Part shown: piece after piece, positions 8,412-16,839 of the stretch
Numbering within the stretch: the stretch's first letter is position 1
Layout of the letters: each line of letters opens with the position of its first letter
From: Myxococcales bacterium
GTDB lineage: Bacteria; Myxococcota_A; Polyangia; Polyangiales; Houyiibacteriaceae
DNA length: 37,649 nt
Direction of reading: 5' to 3'
Assembly (NCBI GenBank): GCA_019637115.1
Contig: JAHBWH010000070.1
Span: 1-37,649, forward strand
Made by a program: the position numbers and the translations under genes
The notes under the pieces: generated by a model
Databases searched by the model: none
Seen by the model: only the letters and a program-made list of their open reading frames with translations
Told to the model about the DNA's origin: nothing

Positions 8412-9059
8412 ATGCGACCTCTCTCGATCCTCGCGATTCTCCTGGCGGCGGCCTGCAACCGTGGCCCCGAGCCTCCGCCCGGGCCGGTCACCGAGGCGCC
8501 CGAGGTGCCAGAAGCGCCCTCGACCCCGCCCGGCCACCCGCCGACGGACCACCCGCCGGTCGCGCCCGCGGCGCGTGGCGGCGCGAGCGTCGATCCCGCC
8601 AACCCCGCGCTCGCGGGCGTGCGCTGGCAGGCTCACGAGCCGCTCACGTGGCGCCAGCCCTCGAGCGCGATGCGCGCCGCCGAGTACGTCGTCACGGGCG
8701 AGGCGGGCGAGGCGACGATGACGGTCTTCCACTTCCCCGGCATGGGCGGCTCCGTGCGCGAGAACATCGACCGCTGGGTCGGCCAGTTCCGCACCCCCGA
8801 GGGCGGGCCCGTCGAGGATTCGTCGATCGAGACGAAGACGATCGCAGGCCTCGAGGTGACGGTCCTCGACGTCCGCGGGACCTTCTCGGACGGAATGATG
8901 GGCGGCGGCGCGCCGCAGCCGGACACCCGCATGCTCGGCGCGATCGTCGCCGGCCCGCACGGGCCCATCTTCTTCAAGCTCACCGGCCCCGCCGCGACGG
9001 TCGAGTCCGCCAAGGGGGCGTTCGACGAGCTCGTCGGGAGCTTCGAGCCCGCGGGCTGA
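8412..9059 (+). CDS. hypothetical lipoprotein
   Basis: 215-aa predicted lipoprotein: MRPLSILAILLAAAC gives a short signal peptide and lipobox Cys at about residue 15. Residues 16-60 are Pro/Glu/Ala-rich linker. The remaining globular part (TMTVFHFPGMGGSVRENIDRWVGQF; KTIAGLEVTVLDVRGTF; MLGAIVAGPHGPIFFKLTGP) has alternating strands and a closing helix, and I do not recognise a named domain. An in-frame GTG at 8382 has GGAAG five bases upstream and would add ten residues before the signal sequence; I prefer ATG 8412 because it gives a normal signal peptide. It is 61 bp upstream of the DUF255 lipoprotein gene, same strand. Function unknown. Confidence 0.7.
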   Translation: MRPLSILAILLAAACNRGPEPPPGPVTEAPEVPEAPSTPPGHPPTDHPPVAPAARGGASVDPANPALAGVRWQAHEPLTWRQPSSAMRAAEYVVTGEAGEATMTVFHFPGMGGSVRENIDRWVGQFRTPEGGPVEDSSIETKTIAGLEVTVLDVRGTFSDGMMGGGAPQPDTRMLGAIVAGPHGPIFFKLTGPAATVESAKGAFDELVGSFEPAG

Positions 9060-9120
9060 AGGAGCGCGGCGAGGAGCCGACGACCGAACCGGTCGGGCGT
9101 CTCGCGCGTACCGGAGGCGC

Positions 9121-11079
9121 ATGAAGCGTCGTGTCCTCGCCCACCCCGCGCGCGTCGTCCGCGGGCCCCGAAGGTCGCCACGCGACCCTGCCTCGGTCGG
9201 TGTGGCGGGCGTCCGTCGCGCCGCCTATCGGCTCGCGACGCTCACGACGCTCACGACGCTCACGGCGCTCACGGCGCTCATGGCGCTCACGGTCTTCCTC
9301 GGCGCTTGCGGGCACACCTCGACGCCCAGCCCCGCGCGCGTCTCCGTCGCGCCGCCCGTCGACTGGCGGCCGTGGAACGCCGAGACCTTCGAGCGCGCGG
9401 CGCGCGAGGGCAAGCACCTGCTCGTGAGCGTGCAGGCGCATTGGTGCCATTGGTGTCACGTCATGAACGAGCGGACCTTCGGTGACGTCGACATCCGACG
9501 CCGGCTCGACGAGGGCTTCGTCGCGATCGCGGTCGACGCGGACGCGCGTCCGGACCTGGCCGAGCGCTTCCGCGACTTCGCCTGGCCCGCGACCGCGCTC
9601 TTCACCCCGGACGGCACCCTCGTCGTCGCCCTGCGGGGCTTCCGCGCGCCGCGCGCCTTCGCGGAGATCCTCGACGACGTCCGCGCGGGTCGGGTCGCGC
9701 GCGTCGCCTCGGCGTCGGAGGGCCCGCCGCTCGCGCTCGAGGCGCTCCGCCAGCAGGCGTCGGCGCAGCTCGACGGCTTCTACGATGCCGCCGCCGGAGG
9801 TTGGGGGCGGCCGCAGAAGTACCCGCTCGGGGCGCCGGTCGAGCACCTGCTCTTCCGCGCGAGCGCGCGGTGCCGCGACGAGGCCGCGGGCGAAGCCACC
9901 GAGCCGCAGCGCGAGTGCGAGGCCCGCGGCCTCGCGCGCGTCACGCAGACGCTCGAGGGGTACGCGCGCCTGCTCGATCCCGTCGACGGCGGCGTCTACC
10001 AATACTCGCTGCGCGGCGACTGGGGGCACCCCCACTTCGAGCGCATCGCCCTCGTTCAGGCGGACGTGCTCGCTTCGTTCGCGCACGCCGCGCGTGTGTA
10101 CGACGCGCGCTGGCTCGAGCCCGCCGCGCGCGTGGAGGCGTTCCTCGCGGGCACGTTCCGGTCGGAGGACGGCACCTTCGCGTCGAGCCAGGACGCCGAT
10201 CTCGACGCGCGCGTGACCGGGGACCACTACTTCTCGTGGGACGCCACGGGGCGCGCCGAGGCCGGCGTGCCCCGCGTCGATCGCGCCCCCTACGCCGATC
10301 GGAACGGACGCCTGATCGAGGCGCTCGTCGCGCTCCACGTCGCCCGGATCGCCGCGGACGCGCCCGTCGGAGGCGCGCTGCAGCTCGCGCTCGACGCGGC
10401 CAGCCGCTTCGAGCGGACGCATCGAGACGAGGACGGCGGTTTTCGACACGGAGCCGTCGACGATGGCCTGCGCCACCTCGCGGATCAGGTGTGGATGCTG
10501 AGGGCCGAGCTCGCGCTCTATGAAGCGACGGGCGACGCGCGCTGGAAGGAGCACGCGCTCACGACCGCGCGCTTCCTGCTCGATCACCTCGCGCTGCCGG
10601 AGGGCGGCTTCGCCGCGCACACGGAGGATCCCGCCGCGGTCGGCGAGCTCGCGCGACGACGGCGCCCGCTGGTCGAGAACGCCGTCGCCGCGCGCGCGCT
10701 CTTGCGCCTCCACCGCCTCGACGGGGAGGCGCATTGGCGCGAAGCCGCCGAGGGCGCGCTCGCGCACGACGAGCACGCGCTGCGGCAGGCGGGGCGCACG
10801 ATCGGCGAGCTCGCGCTCGCGCTCGACGAGCTCGCCGCGCCCTACGTCCTCGTCAGCGTGGTGGGCCCGGCGGGCGACGCGCGCGCCGACGCGCTCCATC
10901 GCGCCGCGCTCGCGCTCCCACCGCCGCGCCTCGTCGAGCTGGGGCGGCCCGGCGCGAGCCGCTATCCCTACCCCGACGTCCCTGCTGCGTACCTCTGCGA
11001 CGCCGTCTCGTGCTCGGTCCCGGTGGGTGACGGCGGCGAGCTCCGCGCGGCCGCCGCGCGTTTCTTGAACTCGCGCTGA
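9121..11079 (+). CDS. DUF255 (YyaL/SSP411) thioredoxin-like lipoprotein
   Basis: 652 aa. The N-terminal domain (about residues 80-200) is the DUF255 thioredoxin-like fold with its hallmark AHWCHWCHVMNERTF, containing a CxxC pair. The rest resembles the (alpha/alpha)6 toroid of the YyaL/SPATA20 family (GGWGRPQKYPLG; DPVDGGVYQYSLRGDW; FASSQDADLDAR). Relatives are mostly cytosolic; here a hydrophobic segment ending VFLGAC with Cys63 predicts a lipoprotein. GGAGG three bases before ATG 9121 supports that start, but it gives a long 37-residue n-region; an in-frame GTG at 9202 would give a shorter signal peptide. Biochemical function of the family is unsettled. Confidence 0.83.
   Translation: MKRRVLAHPARVVRGPRRSPRDPASVGVAGVRRAAYRLATLTTLTTLTALTALMALTVFLGACGHTSTPSPARVSVAPPVDWRPWNAETFERAAREGKHLLVSVQAHWCHWCHVMNERTFGDVDIRRRLDEGFVAIAVDADARPDLAERFRDFAWPATALFTPDGTLVVALRGFRAPRAFAEILDDVRAGRVARVASASEGPPLALEALRQQASAQLDGFYDAAAGGWGRPQKYPLGAPVEHLLFRASARCRDEAAGEATEPQRECEARGLARVTQTLEGYARLLDPVDGGVYQYSLRGDWGHPHFERIALVQADVLASFAHAARVYDARWLEPAARVEAFLAGTFRSEDGTFASSQDADLDARVTGDHYFSWDATGRAEAGVPRVDRAPYADRNGRLIEALVALHVARIAADAPVGGALQLALDAASRFERTHRDEDGGFRHGAVDDGLRHLADQVWMLRAELALYEATGDARWKEHALTTARFLLDHLALPEGGFAAHTEDPAAVGELARRRRPLVENAVAARALLRLHRLDGEAHWREAAEGALAHDEHALRQAGRTIGELALALDELAAPYVLVSVVGPAGDARADALHRAALALPPPRLVELGRPGASRYPYPDVPAAYLCDAVSCSVPVGDGGELRAAAARFLNSR
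9232..9294 (+). repeat. 9-bp tandem repeat coding the signal-peptide core
   Basis: Seven 9-bp units of the form CTC-RYG-RYG (for example CTCACGACG and CTCACGGCG) run in phase with the reading frame. They code a Leu-Thr/Ala-Thr/Ala hydrophobic core just before the lipobox of the DUF255 protein. Confidence 0.85.
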
Positions 11080-11093
11080 CGAGCGTTCCGTTG

Positions 11094-11108
11094 CCCCCGA
11101 AGAGGGGG
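11094..11108 (+). terminator. small hairpin after the DUF255 gene
   Basis: CCCCC-gaaga-GGGGG lies 15 bp after the DUF255 stop, with no T-tract. It is a possible terminator in the 212-bp gap before recA. I saw no CTG-N10-CAG LexA box in that gap. Confidence 0.3.
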
Positions 11109-11291
11109 TAATGGCCGAGGGGGGCACCTGGCGGCCGCCACCCCCTCCGCCGCCAATCCGCCGCCAGAGGCCGAATTCGTGACCCAAAAACCTCGTGATT
11201 CCGCGAGCGGATGGCCGGTACGGGGTTTGCGTTGGGCTCCTCGCGTTCGCCTCCTCGACATGTCGTCAGGGGCGGCGCCGAGGAGGAGCGA

Positions 11292-12341
11292 ATGGTCAAT
11301 CAGAAGACGAAGGCGATGGACGACGCGGTGCGTGCCATCGAGAAGCAATACGGCAAGGGCGCGATCATGCGGCTCGGCGATCGCATGGTGGAGAGCGTGC
11401 CGGTGATCCCGACGGGGTGCCCGTCGCTCGATCGCGCGCTCGGCATCGGGGGTTATCCGCGCGGCCGGGTCATCGAGATCTTCGGCCCCGAGTCGAGCGG
11501 CAAGACGACGCTCACGCTGCACGCGATCGCCGAGTGCCAACGCGCGGGCGGCGTGACGGCCTTCATCGACGCCGAGCACGCGCTCGACGTGCAATACGCG
11601 CAGGCGCTCGGGGTCGACGCGACGTCGCTGCTCGTCAGCCAGCCGGACACCGGCGAGCAGGCGCTCGAGATCGCGGAGACGCTCGTGCGGAGCGGCGCGA
11701 TCGACCTCGTCGTCGTGGACTCCGTCGCGGCGCTCGTGCCGCAGGCGGAGATCGACGGCGAGATGGGCGACCTCCACGTCGGCCTGCAGGCCCGCCTCAT
11801 GAGCCAAGCGCTCCGCAAGCTCACGGGCATCGCGAGCCGCACGAACACGACGCTCTACTTCATCAACCAGCTCCGCATGAAGATCGGCGTGACCTTCGGC
11901 TCGCCGGAGACGACGACGGGCGGCAACGCGCTGAAGTTCTACTCCTCGGTCCGCCTCGACGTGCGGCGCATCGGCGCCGTCAAGCACGGGGAAGAGGTCG
12001 TCGGCAACCGCACGAAGGTGAAGATCGTGAAGAACAAATGCGCGCCGCCCTTCCAGCGCGCGGAGTTCGACATCCGCTACGGCACCGGGGTCGACGTCGT
12101 CGGCGATCTCTTGGACACCGCCGTGGCAGCCGACGTCGTCGAGAAGAACGGCGCGTTCTATCGCTTCGACGGCCAGAGCATCGGGCAGGGTCGCGAGAAG
12201 GCGCGCGTCACCCTCATGGAGGACCCGAAGCTCCGCGCGGCCATCGCCGCGAAGCTCGCCCCGGCGCTGCCCGCCGCCGCGCCCGCCGCCGAGGAGCGCG
12301 GCGCGAAGGAGCCGACGAAGGAGCCCGCGAAGGCAGCCTGA
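11292..12341 (+). CDS. recA: RecA recombinase
   Basis: 349-aa ATP-dependent strand-exchange protein for homologous recombination and the SOS response. Walker [10 protein letters not shown] is at 65-73, with IDAEHALD, Walker [13 protein letters not shown], the L1/L2 region with [15 protein letters not shown], and NKCAPPF downstream. Length and order are normal for RecA. AGGAGG at 11281-11286, five bases before ATG 11292, fixes the start; an upstream in-frame ATG at 11211 is rejected. The C-terminus is Ala/Pro/Lys/Glu-rich rather than the very acidic E. coli tail. It is monocistronic: a strong hairpin follows and the next gene is convergent. Confidence 0.97.
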   Translation: MVNQKTKAMDDAVRAIEKQYGKGAIMRLGDRMVESVPVIPTGCPSLDRALGIGGYPRGRVIEIFGPESSGKTTLTLHAIAECQRAGGVTAFIDAEHALDVQYAQALGVDATSLLVSQPDTGEQALEIAETLVRSGAIDLVVVDSVAALVPQAEIDGEMGDLHVGLQARLMSQALRKLTGIASRTNTTLYFINQLRMKIGVTFGSPETTTGGNALKFYSSVRLDVRRIGAVKHGEEVVGNRTKVKIVKNKCAPPFQRAEFDIRYGTGVDVVGDLLDTAVAADVVEKNGAFYRFDGQSIGQGREKARVTLMEDPKLRAAIAAKLAPALPAAAPAAEERGAKEPTKEPAKAA

Positions 12342-12348
12342 GCGCGTC

Positions 12349-12380
12349 GCGCAGCCCGTCGAGCGCGCGACGGGCTGCGC
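12349..12380. terminator. perfect 13-bp stem bidirectional terminator after recA
   Basis: GCGCAGCCCGTCG (12349-12361) and CGACGGGCTGCGC (12368-12380) form a perfect 13-bp stem with a 6-nt loop, seven bases after the recA stop and 51 bp from the stop of the convergent lipoprotein gene. There is no U-tract, as is common in very GC-rich genomes. Confidence 0.72.
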
Positions 12381-12431
12381 CGAGCCCGCATGCGCCCGCG
12401 CCGTTCGCAGCGCGTCGTGGGCGACGATGCC

Positions 12432-14360
12432 TCAGTCCGGGCCGGGGCACGACTCCTCGAGCCCGACGCGGCGGACGCGGGGGGCCCCGAGGGGGCCGTC
12501 GACCTCGAGCGTGAGCCGCACCTCGACGAGGCCGCCGCGGGGCAGGTCGAGGGTCATCGGCGAGGGGTCGTCGGGGCGGACGCCGACGCGCACGAAGGGC
12601 GCGTCGGCGAGCTCGACCTCGGTCGGCGCGTGCCGCGCGTCGACGATCACGCGCCCGAAGGGGCTGACGTCGGCGGTGACGTGCAGGCGCTGCCAGACCG
12701 TGTCCGGCGAGACGCGCGCGTCACCGGTCGCGCAGCCGCGGAAGACGTAGGAGGCGCTGCCGGACGGGACGAAGCGCTCCGCGCGCTTGGCGCCGGTGAG
12801 ATCCCCTTGGGTGTGCGGGCCGACGCCGACCGACACCTGCGCGCCCACGGCGCCGGTGGCGGGATCGAGCCGCGTGGCGACGCCGCGCCCTCCGGCCGCG
12901 CCGCTCGTGGACGCGACCCAGACGTGCCCGAACGCGTCGAGGCCGATCCCGATCGCCTCGCGCGGGACGACGCCGAGGCCCGCGAGCTCCCACGTCGCCT
13001 CGACGCTCAGCGGGGCGACGCGGAGCTGCGAGACGCGGCCGTCGGTGTGCGCCACGAACGCGAGCTCGCGCGCGTCGTCGACGACCGCACCTCGGACGCT
13101 GGGCGGCGTCCCGAGCGTCGACCAGCGCTCGGTCGCCGGATCGAAGGTGCTCACGCGATCGCAGCCGAAGCCCGTGACGAAGATCCGACCCTCGCGGTCG
13201 AGGTCGAGGCCGTAGAGGAGGTAGCAGGGGAGGGGGACTTCGCGGACGTTCACCGTCGGCGTCGCGCCGCCGACGCCCTCGACGCTGAGCAGGTAGCCGT
13301 CGCGAGAGATCATCCAGAGCGTGCCCCACGGATCGAAGCCCGCCGCGTAGGGCTCGAAGCCGGGCGTCTCGATCCGCTCGCGCTCGAGCCCCGTCTCCCC
13401 ATCGAGCCGGACGACGGCGCCCTCGTCGTGCAGGCCCACCCAGACGTCGCCGCCTCCTCCCCCATCGGGGCCGACGTGGCCGTCGACCGCGAGCGCCCGC
13501 GGCACGCCCGCGCGTCCGCCGACCTCCCGCGTGAAGAGTACGCACTCGTCACCCGCGACGGGCGTCGAGCCCGTGGAGGTGTCGAGCCCGTCGCCGTCGC
13601 GATCGACGCAGCGGGCGGGATCGCTCGCGATCTTCGTCACCGAGCCGACGCCGTCGAAGGCGCGGTTGGCGATCCACGCGTCACCTCGCCAATCGACCGC
13701 GACGCGGCTCGGCTCCGCGCCCCCCGAGAAGTACCGGGCCACCTCGCGCGCCGACGCGGCGTCGAGGCGTGAGACCGTGTCCTCGGCGCCGTTCGCGATC
13801 CAGACGTCGCCCACGACCACCGGTTCGCGCCGGAGCGTCAGCGCGCCCTGCGACGTCACCTCGAGCGCGTCCGTCGGCGCGAAGGGCGCGGCCCCCTCGC
13901 CCCAGACCTCGCCGCCGCAGCCGGCCATGCAGCCACCGCACGGGCTCAGGGTGCCTTCATCGACGCGCCCGTCGCAGTCGTCGTCTACCCCGCTGCAGAG
14001 CTCGGGCCGCGGGACGATGGCGCCCTGGCAGAGGCCGCGGTGCCCGTGGATGCAGAGCGAGCGCCCCGCGCGGCACGGGCCCACGTCCCGCGTGTCGGCG
14101 GGGCCGGGGTAACACTCTGCGACCCCGGGCAGGCAGGGGCAGCCCGTCGCGAAGGGGGTGGCCTCGCAATCGGGCGGCGGCACGAGGTCGCAGTTCACGT
14201 GACGCAGCGGGTTCGTGTCGTCGCAGTCGGGGCCCGCGGGGCAACCCTCGCCATAGCCGTCGAGGTCGAGGTCGACACAGCCCCCCTCCCGGCTGCCGCA
14301 CGCGGGCAGCAGCGAGGCCGAGAGCACGACGCACGCGCCGAGGATGCCGAGCGGACGCAC
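12432..14360 (-). CDS. MopE-like metal-binding, beta-propeller lipoprotein
   Basis: 642 aa. Signal peptide MRPLGILGACVVLSASLLPAC ends in a lipobox Cys at 21. Residues about 25-55 (DLDLDGYGEGC; GPDCDDTNP) and about 120-135 (CSGVDDDCDGRVDEG) match the Asp/Cys-rich putative metal-binding repeats of MopE-type proteins common in myxobacteria. Residues about 180-540 hold repeated GDVWIANGAEDTVSRLDA-type blades (DAWIANRAFDGV; GDVWVGLHDEGAVVRLD; GHVWVASTSG), an NHL/Vgb-like beta-propeller. The last about 90 residues are another beta domain. GTG 14360 is the start. It is surface-anchored by prediction; ligand unknown. It may be the last gene of the operon starting at 15568. Confidence 0.8.
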   Translation of the reverse strand: MRPLGILGACVVLSASLLPACGSREGGCVDLDLDGYGEGCPAGPDCDDTNPLRHVNCDLVPPPDCEATPFATGCPCLPGVAECYPGPADTRDVGPCRAGRSLCIHGHRGLCQGAIVPRPELCSGVDDDCDGRVDEGTLSPCGGCMAGCGGEVWGEGAAPFAPTDALEVTSQGALTLRREPVVVGDVWIANGAEDTVSRLDAASAREVARYFSGGAEPSRVAVDWRGDAWIANRAFDGVGSVTKIASDPARCVDRDGDGLDTSTGSTPVAGDECVLFTREVGGRAGVPRALAVDGHVGPDGGGGGDVWVGLHDEGAVVRLDGETGLERERIETPGFEPYAAGFDPWGTLWMISRDGYLLSVEGVGGATPTVNVREVPLPCYLLYGLDLDREGRIFVTGFGCDRVSTFDPATERWSTLGTPPSVRGAVVDDARELAFVAHTDGRVSQLRVAPLSVEATWELAGLGVVPREAIGIGLDAFGHVWVASTSGAAGGRGVATRLDPATGAVGAQVSVGVGPHTQGDLTGAKRAERFVPSGSASYVFRGCATGDARVSPDTVWQRLHVTADVSPFGRVIVDARHAPTEVELADAPFVRVGVRPDDPSPMTLDLPRGGLVEVRLTLEVDGPLGAPRVRRVGLEESCPGPD

Positions 14361-14415
14361 GGGCGCAGCGTAGCAGCCCGGTCACGTGGTCCGCGCGCCT
14401 CGCGACCTCTCGCGC

Positions 14416-14922
14416 TCAGCGCGGCTCGCGGGAGAGCAGCGCCTCGAGCTGCGGCCCGTGCCGGCCGGCGAGTGAGAGCACCACCCGCACGAGGTTGCGG
14501 AAGGCACGTCGGTCGAAGCTCGAGTCCGTGTGCAGTACGGCGCTGAGGCGCACCTCGCCGTCGCTCGGGTTCCACTCGAGCTTGGTGGTGAGCATCGACC
14601 AGTTCAGCTCCGCGATGCGCCGGAGGACGGCCGGGGTGGCGGGGTCCTCGGGGGGCGCGACGACGAGGCGCGGCACCCAGACGTAGACCGTGTCGCTCTC
14701 GTCGCTGTAGAGCGTGAACGCGCGCAATTCGTGGCGTGCGTCGGGGCTGACGTGGCGGAGCTCGCACCGGGCGCGGATGGCGCTCTCCGGCTCGCAGAGG
14801 GGCGCGAGGCCCATGGCGTCGAGCTCCTCGCGCATGGCCGCGAGGTAGCGAGGCTCGGGGGCCTGCGCGGTGGCCGCGGGGAGCGCGGCGAGGAGGAGCA
14901 GCAGCGAGAAGGTGACGCGCAC
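14416..14922 (-). CDS. secreted YbjN-like protein
   Basis: 168 aa. GTG 14922 opens a signal peptide ([21 protein letters not shown], cleavage near residue 19-20) with no lipobox, so it is probably periplasmic. The mature part, especially [28 protein letters not shown] and the closing [12 protein letters not shown] helix, resembles the YbjN/type III secretion chaperone-like fold, in which such domains mediate protein-protein contacts. Finding that fold behind a signal peptide is notable. It starts 7 bp after the stop of the signal-peptidase-like gene, so the two are surely co-transcribed. The domain call is by eye and moderate; partner unknown. Confidence 0.68.
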   Translation of the reverse strand: MRVTFSLLLLLAALPAATAQAPEPRYLAAMREELDAMGLAPLCEPESAIRARCELRHVSPDARHELRAFTLYSDESDTVYVWVPRLVVAPPEDPATPAVLRRIAELNWSMLTTKLEWNPSDGEVRLSAVLHTDSSFDRRAFRNLVRVVLSLAGRHGPQLEALLSREPR

Positions 14923-14929
14923 GACAGGC

Positions 14930-15568
14930 TCAGGGGTCGAGGAAGTCGAGCCATCCGTGGCCGAGGTCGGCGCTGCGGGTCTCGGCGGGGCTGAAGCGCA
15001 TGAAGAGCCGGCCGAGGCAGTGGTCGAGCGGCACGGTGCCGAAGCTCCGGCTGTCGAGCTCGGCGGCGGCGCGGTTGTCGGCCATCAGGAAGACGCGCCC
15101 CGGCTCGACCGTCGTGTCCCGCATCCGCAGCGTGTAGCGCTCGCGCTCGAACGCCCAGTGGCTCGTGTTGCCGAGCTTCTCGAGCACGCGCGCGTAGCTC
15201 GCCTCGCGGTTGATGGTGTGGTCGTAGAAGCGGACCTCGCCCTGAATGTCGCGGTCGGGGCGCGTGCCCGAGACCTCGAGCTGGCCCCGGACCTCCTTGA
15301 GCGTCATCCCCGCCTTGCCGACCACGCGGCCCATGACCATCTGGCCCTGGTTCACCGGGTGTCGGCACACGAGGATCTGGCCCATCTCGGGGTCGCTGAC
15401 GCCCCGCCACATCAGCACGCGCTCACCTGCGATCATGGTCGGCGCCATTCCGTCGTGCCCGACCTCGACGACGTCGACGAAGAAGAGCCGGAAGACGCCG
15501 GCGATGACGAGCAAGATCCCGCCGATCCACAACGTGGCCTTGAAGGCGATCCGCCAGAACGCGCGCAC
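14930..15568 (-). CDS. S26 signal-peptidase-like protein lacking catalytic Ser and Lys
   Basis: 212 aa. One N-terminal membrane helix (about residues 10-31) is followed by a periplasmic domain that keeps S26 box order. Box B reads GHDGMAPTM where active enzymes have (S/P)SGSM.PT, so the nucleophile Ser is Gly40. Box D reads [11 protein letters not shown] where active enzymes have KRVVGxPG, so the general-base Lys is Gly80. Box [15 protein letters not shown] (about 164-177) and VPLDHCLGR are well kept. The codons for both glycines were read directly. It is probably a catalytically dead relative of LepB. GTG 15568 is the start. It heads a minus-strand operon and diverges from thiG. Confidence 0.8.
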   Translation of the reverse strand: MRAFWRIAFKATLWIGGILLVIAGVFRLFFVDVVEVGHDGMAPTMIAGERVLMWRGVSDPEMGQILVCRHPVNQGQMVMGRVVGKAGMTLKEVRGQLEVSGTRPDRDIQGEVRFYDHTINREASYARVLEKLGNTSHWAFERERYTLRMRDTTVEPGRVFLMADNRAAAELDSRSFGTVPLDHCLGRLFMRFSPAETRSADLGHGWLDFLDP

Positions 15569-15611
15569 GCCCCTTCGTCGCGCGCCCCCGATCGGGTGTC
15601 AAGCGGGAACA

Positions 15612-15628
15612 CCGGGGGGAAACCCCGG
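15612..15628 (+). promoter_or_regulatory. strong hairpin in the thiG / signal-peptidase-like divergent gap
   Basis: CCGGGG-GGAAA-CCCCGG is a perfect 6-bp stem 58 bp upstream of the thiG start. I looked for the conserved TPP-riboswitch segments (CUGAGA; ACCUGAU...) in the 117-bp gap and did not see them. The hairpin may be an unrelated leader structure. Confidence 0.35.
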
Positions 15629-15685
15629 CGCGGGCCCCCCTCCGGTGGCTCGAACCTACGGGTGGGTGTGCTAGTCCGGGGCCCG

Positions 15686-16471
15686 ATGAGTGACGACCTC
15701 CTCCGCATCGGTGAGCACACCTTCCGCTCTCGGCTCTTCACCGGCACCGGCAAGTACCCGAGCCTCGACGTGATGCGTCAGGCGCTCGCGGCGTCGGGCA
15801 GCGAGGTCGTGACCGTCGCGGTGCGCCGCGTGAACCTCGACGAGCGCGGCGAGGGCTCGGTCTTCGACGTGATGGCCCAGGCGGGCTGCACCGTCCTGCC
15901 GAACACGGCGGGCTGCTACACCGCCAAGGACGCGGTCCGGACGGCGCGGCTCGCCCGCGAGATGCTCGGCACGAACCTCGTCAAGCTCGAGGTCATCGGC
16001 GACGAGCGCACGCTCTTTCCGGACGTCGCGGCGACCCTCGAGTCGGCCAAGCTGCTCGTCGAGGACGGCTTCACCGTCTTGCCCTACGTCACAGACGACC
16101 CCGTCGCGTGCAAGCGCCTCGAGGACCTCGGCTGCGCGGCCGTGATGCCGCTCGCGGCGCCCATCGGCAGCGGCCTCGGCGTCCGCAACCCCTACAACCT
16201 CGAGATCATCGTGGCGCACGCGAACGTGCCGGTGATCGTGGACGCCGGGGTCGGCACCGCGAGCGACGCTGCCTTCGCGATGGAGCTCGGCGTCGACGCG
16301 CTGCTCATGAACACCGCGATCGCGAGCGCCGCCGACCCGGTGGCGATGGCGCGCGCGATGAAGCTCGCCGTCGAGGCGGGCCGGCTCGCGTCTCGCGCCG
16401 GCCGCATCCCGCGCAAGCTCTACGCGACCGCCTCGAGCCCGCTCGAGGGGGTCATCGGCAGCCAGCAGTGA
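15686..16471 (+). CDS. thiG: thiazole synthase ThiG
   Basis: 261-aa TIM-barrel enzyme that builds the thiazole phosphate moiety of thiamine from deoxyxylulose 5-phosphate, dehydroglycine and ThiS thiocarboxylate. [31 protein letters not shown], Schiff-base Lys100 in [26 protein letters not shown] and [12 protein letters not shown] are all present. The start is ATG 15686 with a weak GGGGC upstream. The next gene overlaps its stop by four bases (GTGA). The sulfur carrier gene thiS lies 4.2 kb downstream instead of adjacent. Confidence 0.95.
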   Translation: MSDDLLRIGEHTFRSRLFTGTGKYPSLDVMRQALAASGSEVVTVAVRRVNLDERGEGSVFDVMAQAGCTVLPNTAGCYTAKDAVRTARLAREMLGTNLVKLEVIGDERTLFPDVAATLESAKLLVEDGFTVLPYVTDDPVACKRLEDLGCAAVMPLAAPIGSGLGVRNPYNLEIIVAHANVPVIVDAGVGTASDAAFAMELGVDALLMNTAIASAADPVAMARAMKLAVEAGRLASRAGRIPRKLYATASSPLEGVIGSQQ

Positions 16472-16839
16472 GCGGGCCGCTCGCGACCGTCGTCCTCGTC
16501 CTCGCGCTCGCGCGCGCGCCCTTCCAGTGCGCGAGCGACCCCGACCCGAACCGGCGCCGCGAGGACACCCCGTCCGAGGCGCTCTGGGAGCTCGCGGAGC
16601 GCTTCCACGAGCGCGGCGACGACGACGCGCGGCGGGTCACGCTCGAGGCGCTCGTCGAGCGCTACCCGACCTCGCGCGAGGCGGAGCGCGCGCGCCTCGC
16701 GCTCGGCGGGCGGGAGGCAGACGACGAGGCCGCGTCCGAGGCGTCCGAGGCGTCCGAGGCGCCTCGGCCCGAGCGAGAGACCGAGCCCGAGGCGCCCACG
16801 CGCCAGCCGCTCGCGCCGGAGACGCCCGAGGGCTCGTGA
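16468..16839 (+). CDS. small TPR-like protein between thiG and thiE
   Basis: 123 aa. GTG 16468 overlaps the thiG stop, and its own stop overlaps the thiE start, so it is translationally coupled on both sides. Residues 1-16 are hydrophobic and a Cys follows in APFQCASD, suggesting export; the lipobox is not canonical. Residues about 35-78 ([42 protein letters not shown]) form one or two TPR-like helical hairpins like those of outer-membrane assembly lipoproteins. The tail is Glu/Ala/Ser/Pro-rich and includes three 9-bp units (GCGTCCGAG, 16732-16758). Role in thiamine synthesis is not evident. Confidence 0.68.
   Translation: MSGPLATVVLVLALARAPFQCASDPDPNRRREDTPSEALWELAERFHERGDDDARRVTLEALVERYPTSREAERARLALGGREADDEAASEASEASEAPRPERETEPEAPTRQPLAPETPEGS

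Noticed and set aside
11080-11291. LexA/SOS box upstream of recA
   Set aside because: No CTG-N10-CAG or GTTC-type palindrome was found by eye. Myxobacterial LexA sites differ, so absence of control is not claimed.
15569-15685. Possible TPP riboswitch upstream of thiG
   Set aside because: The conserved CUGAGA and the pyrophosphate-sensor segments are not visible. Only an unrelated GC hairpin was found.
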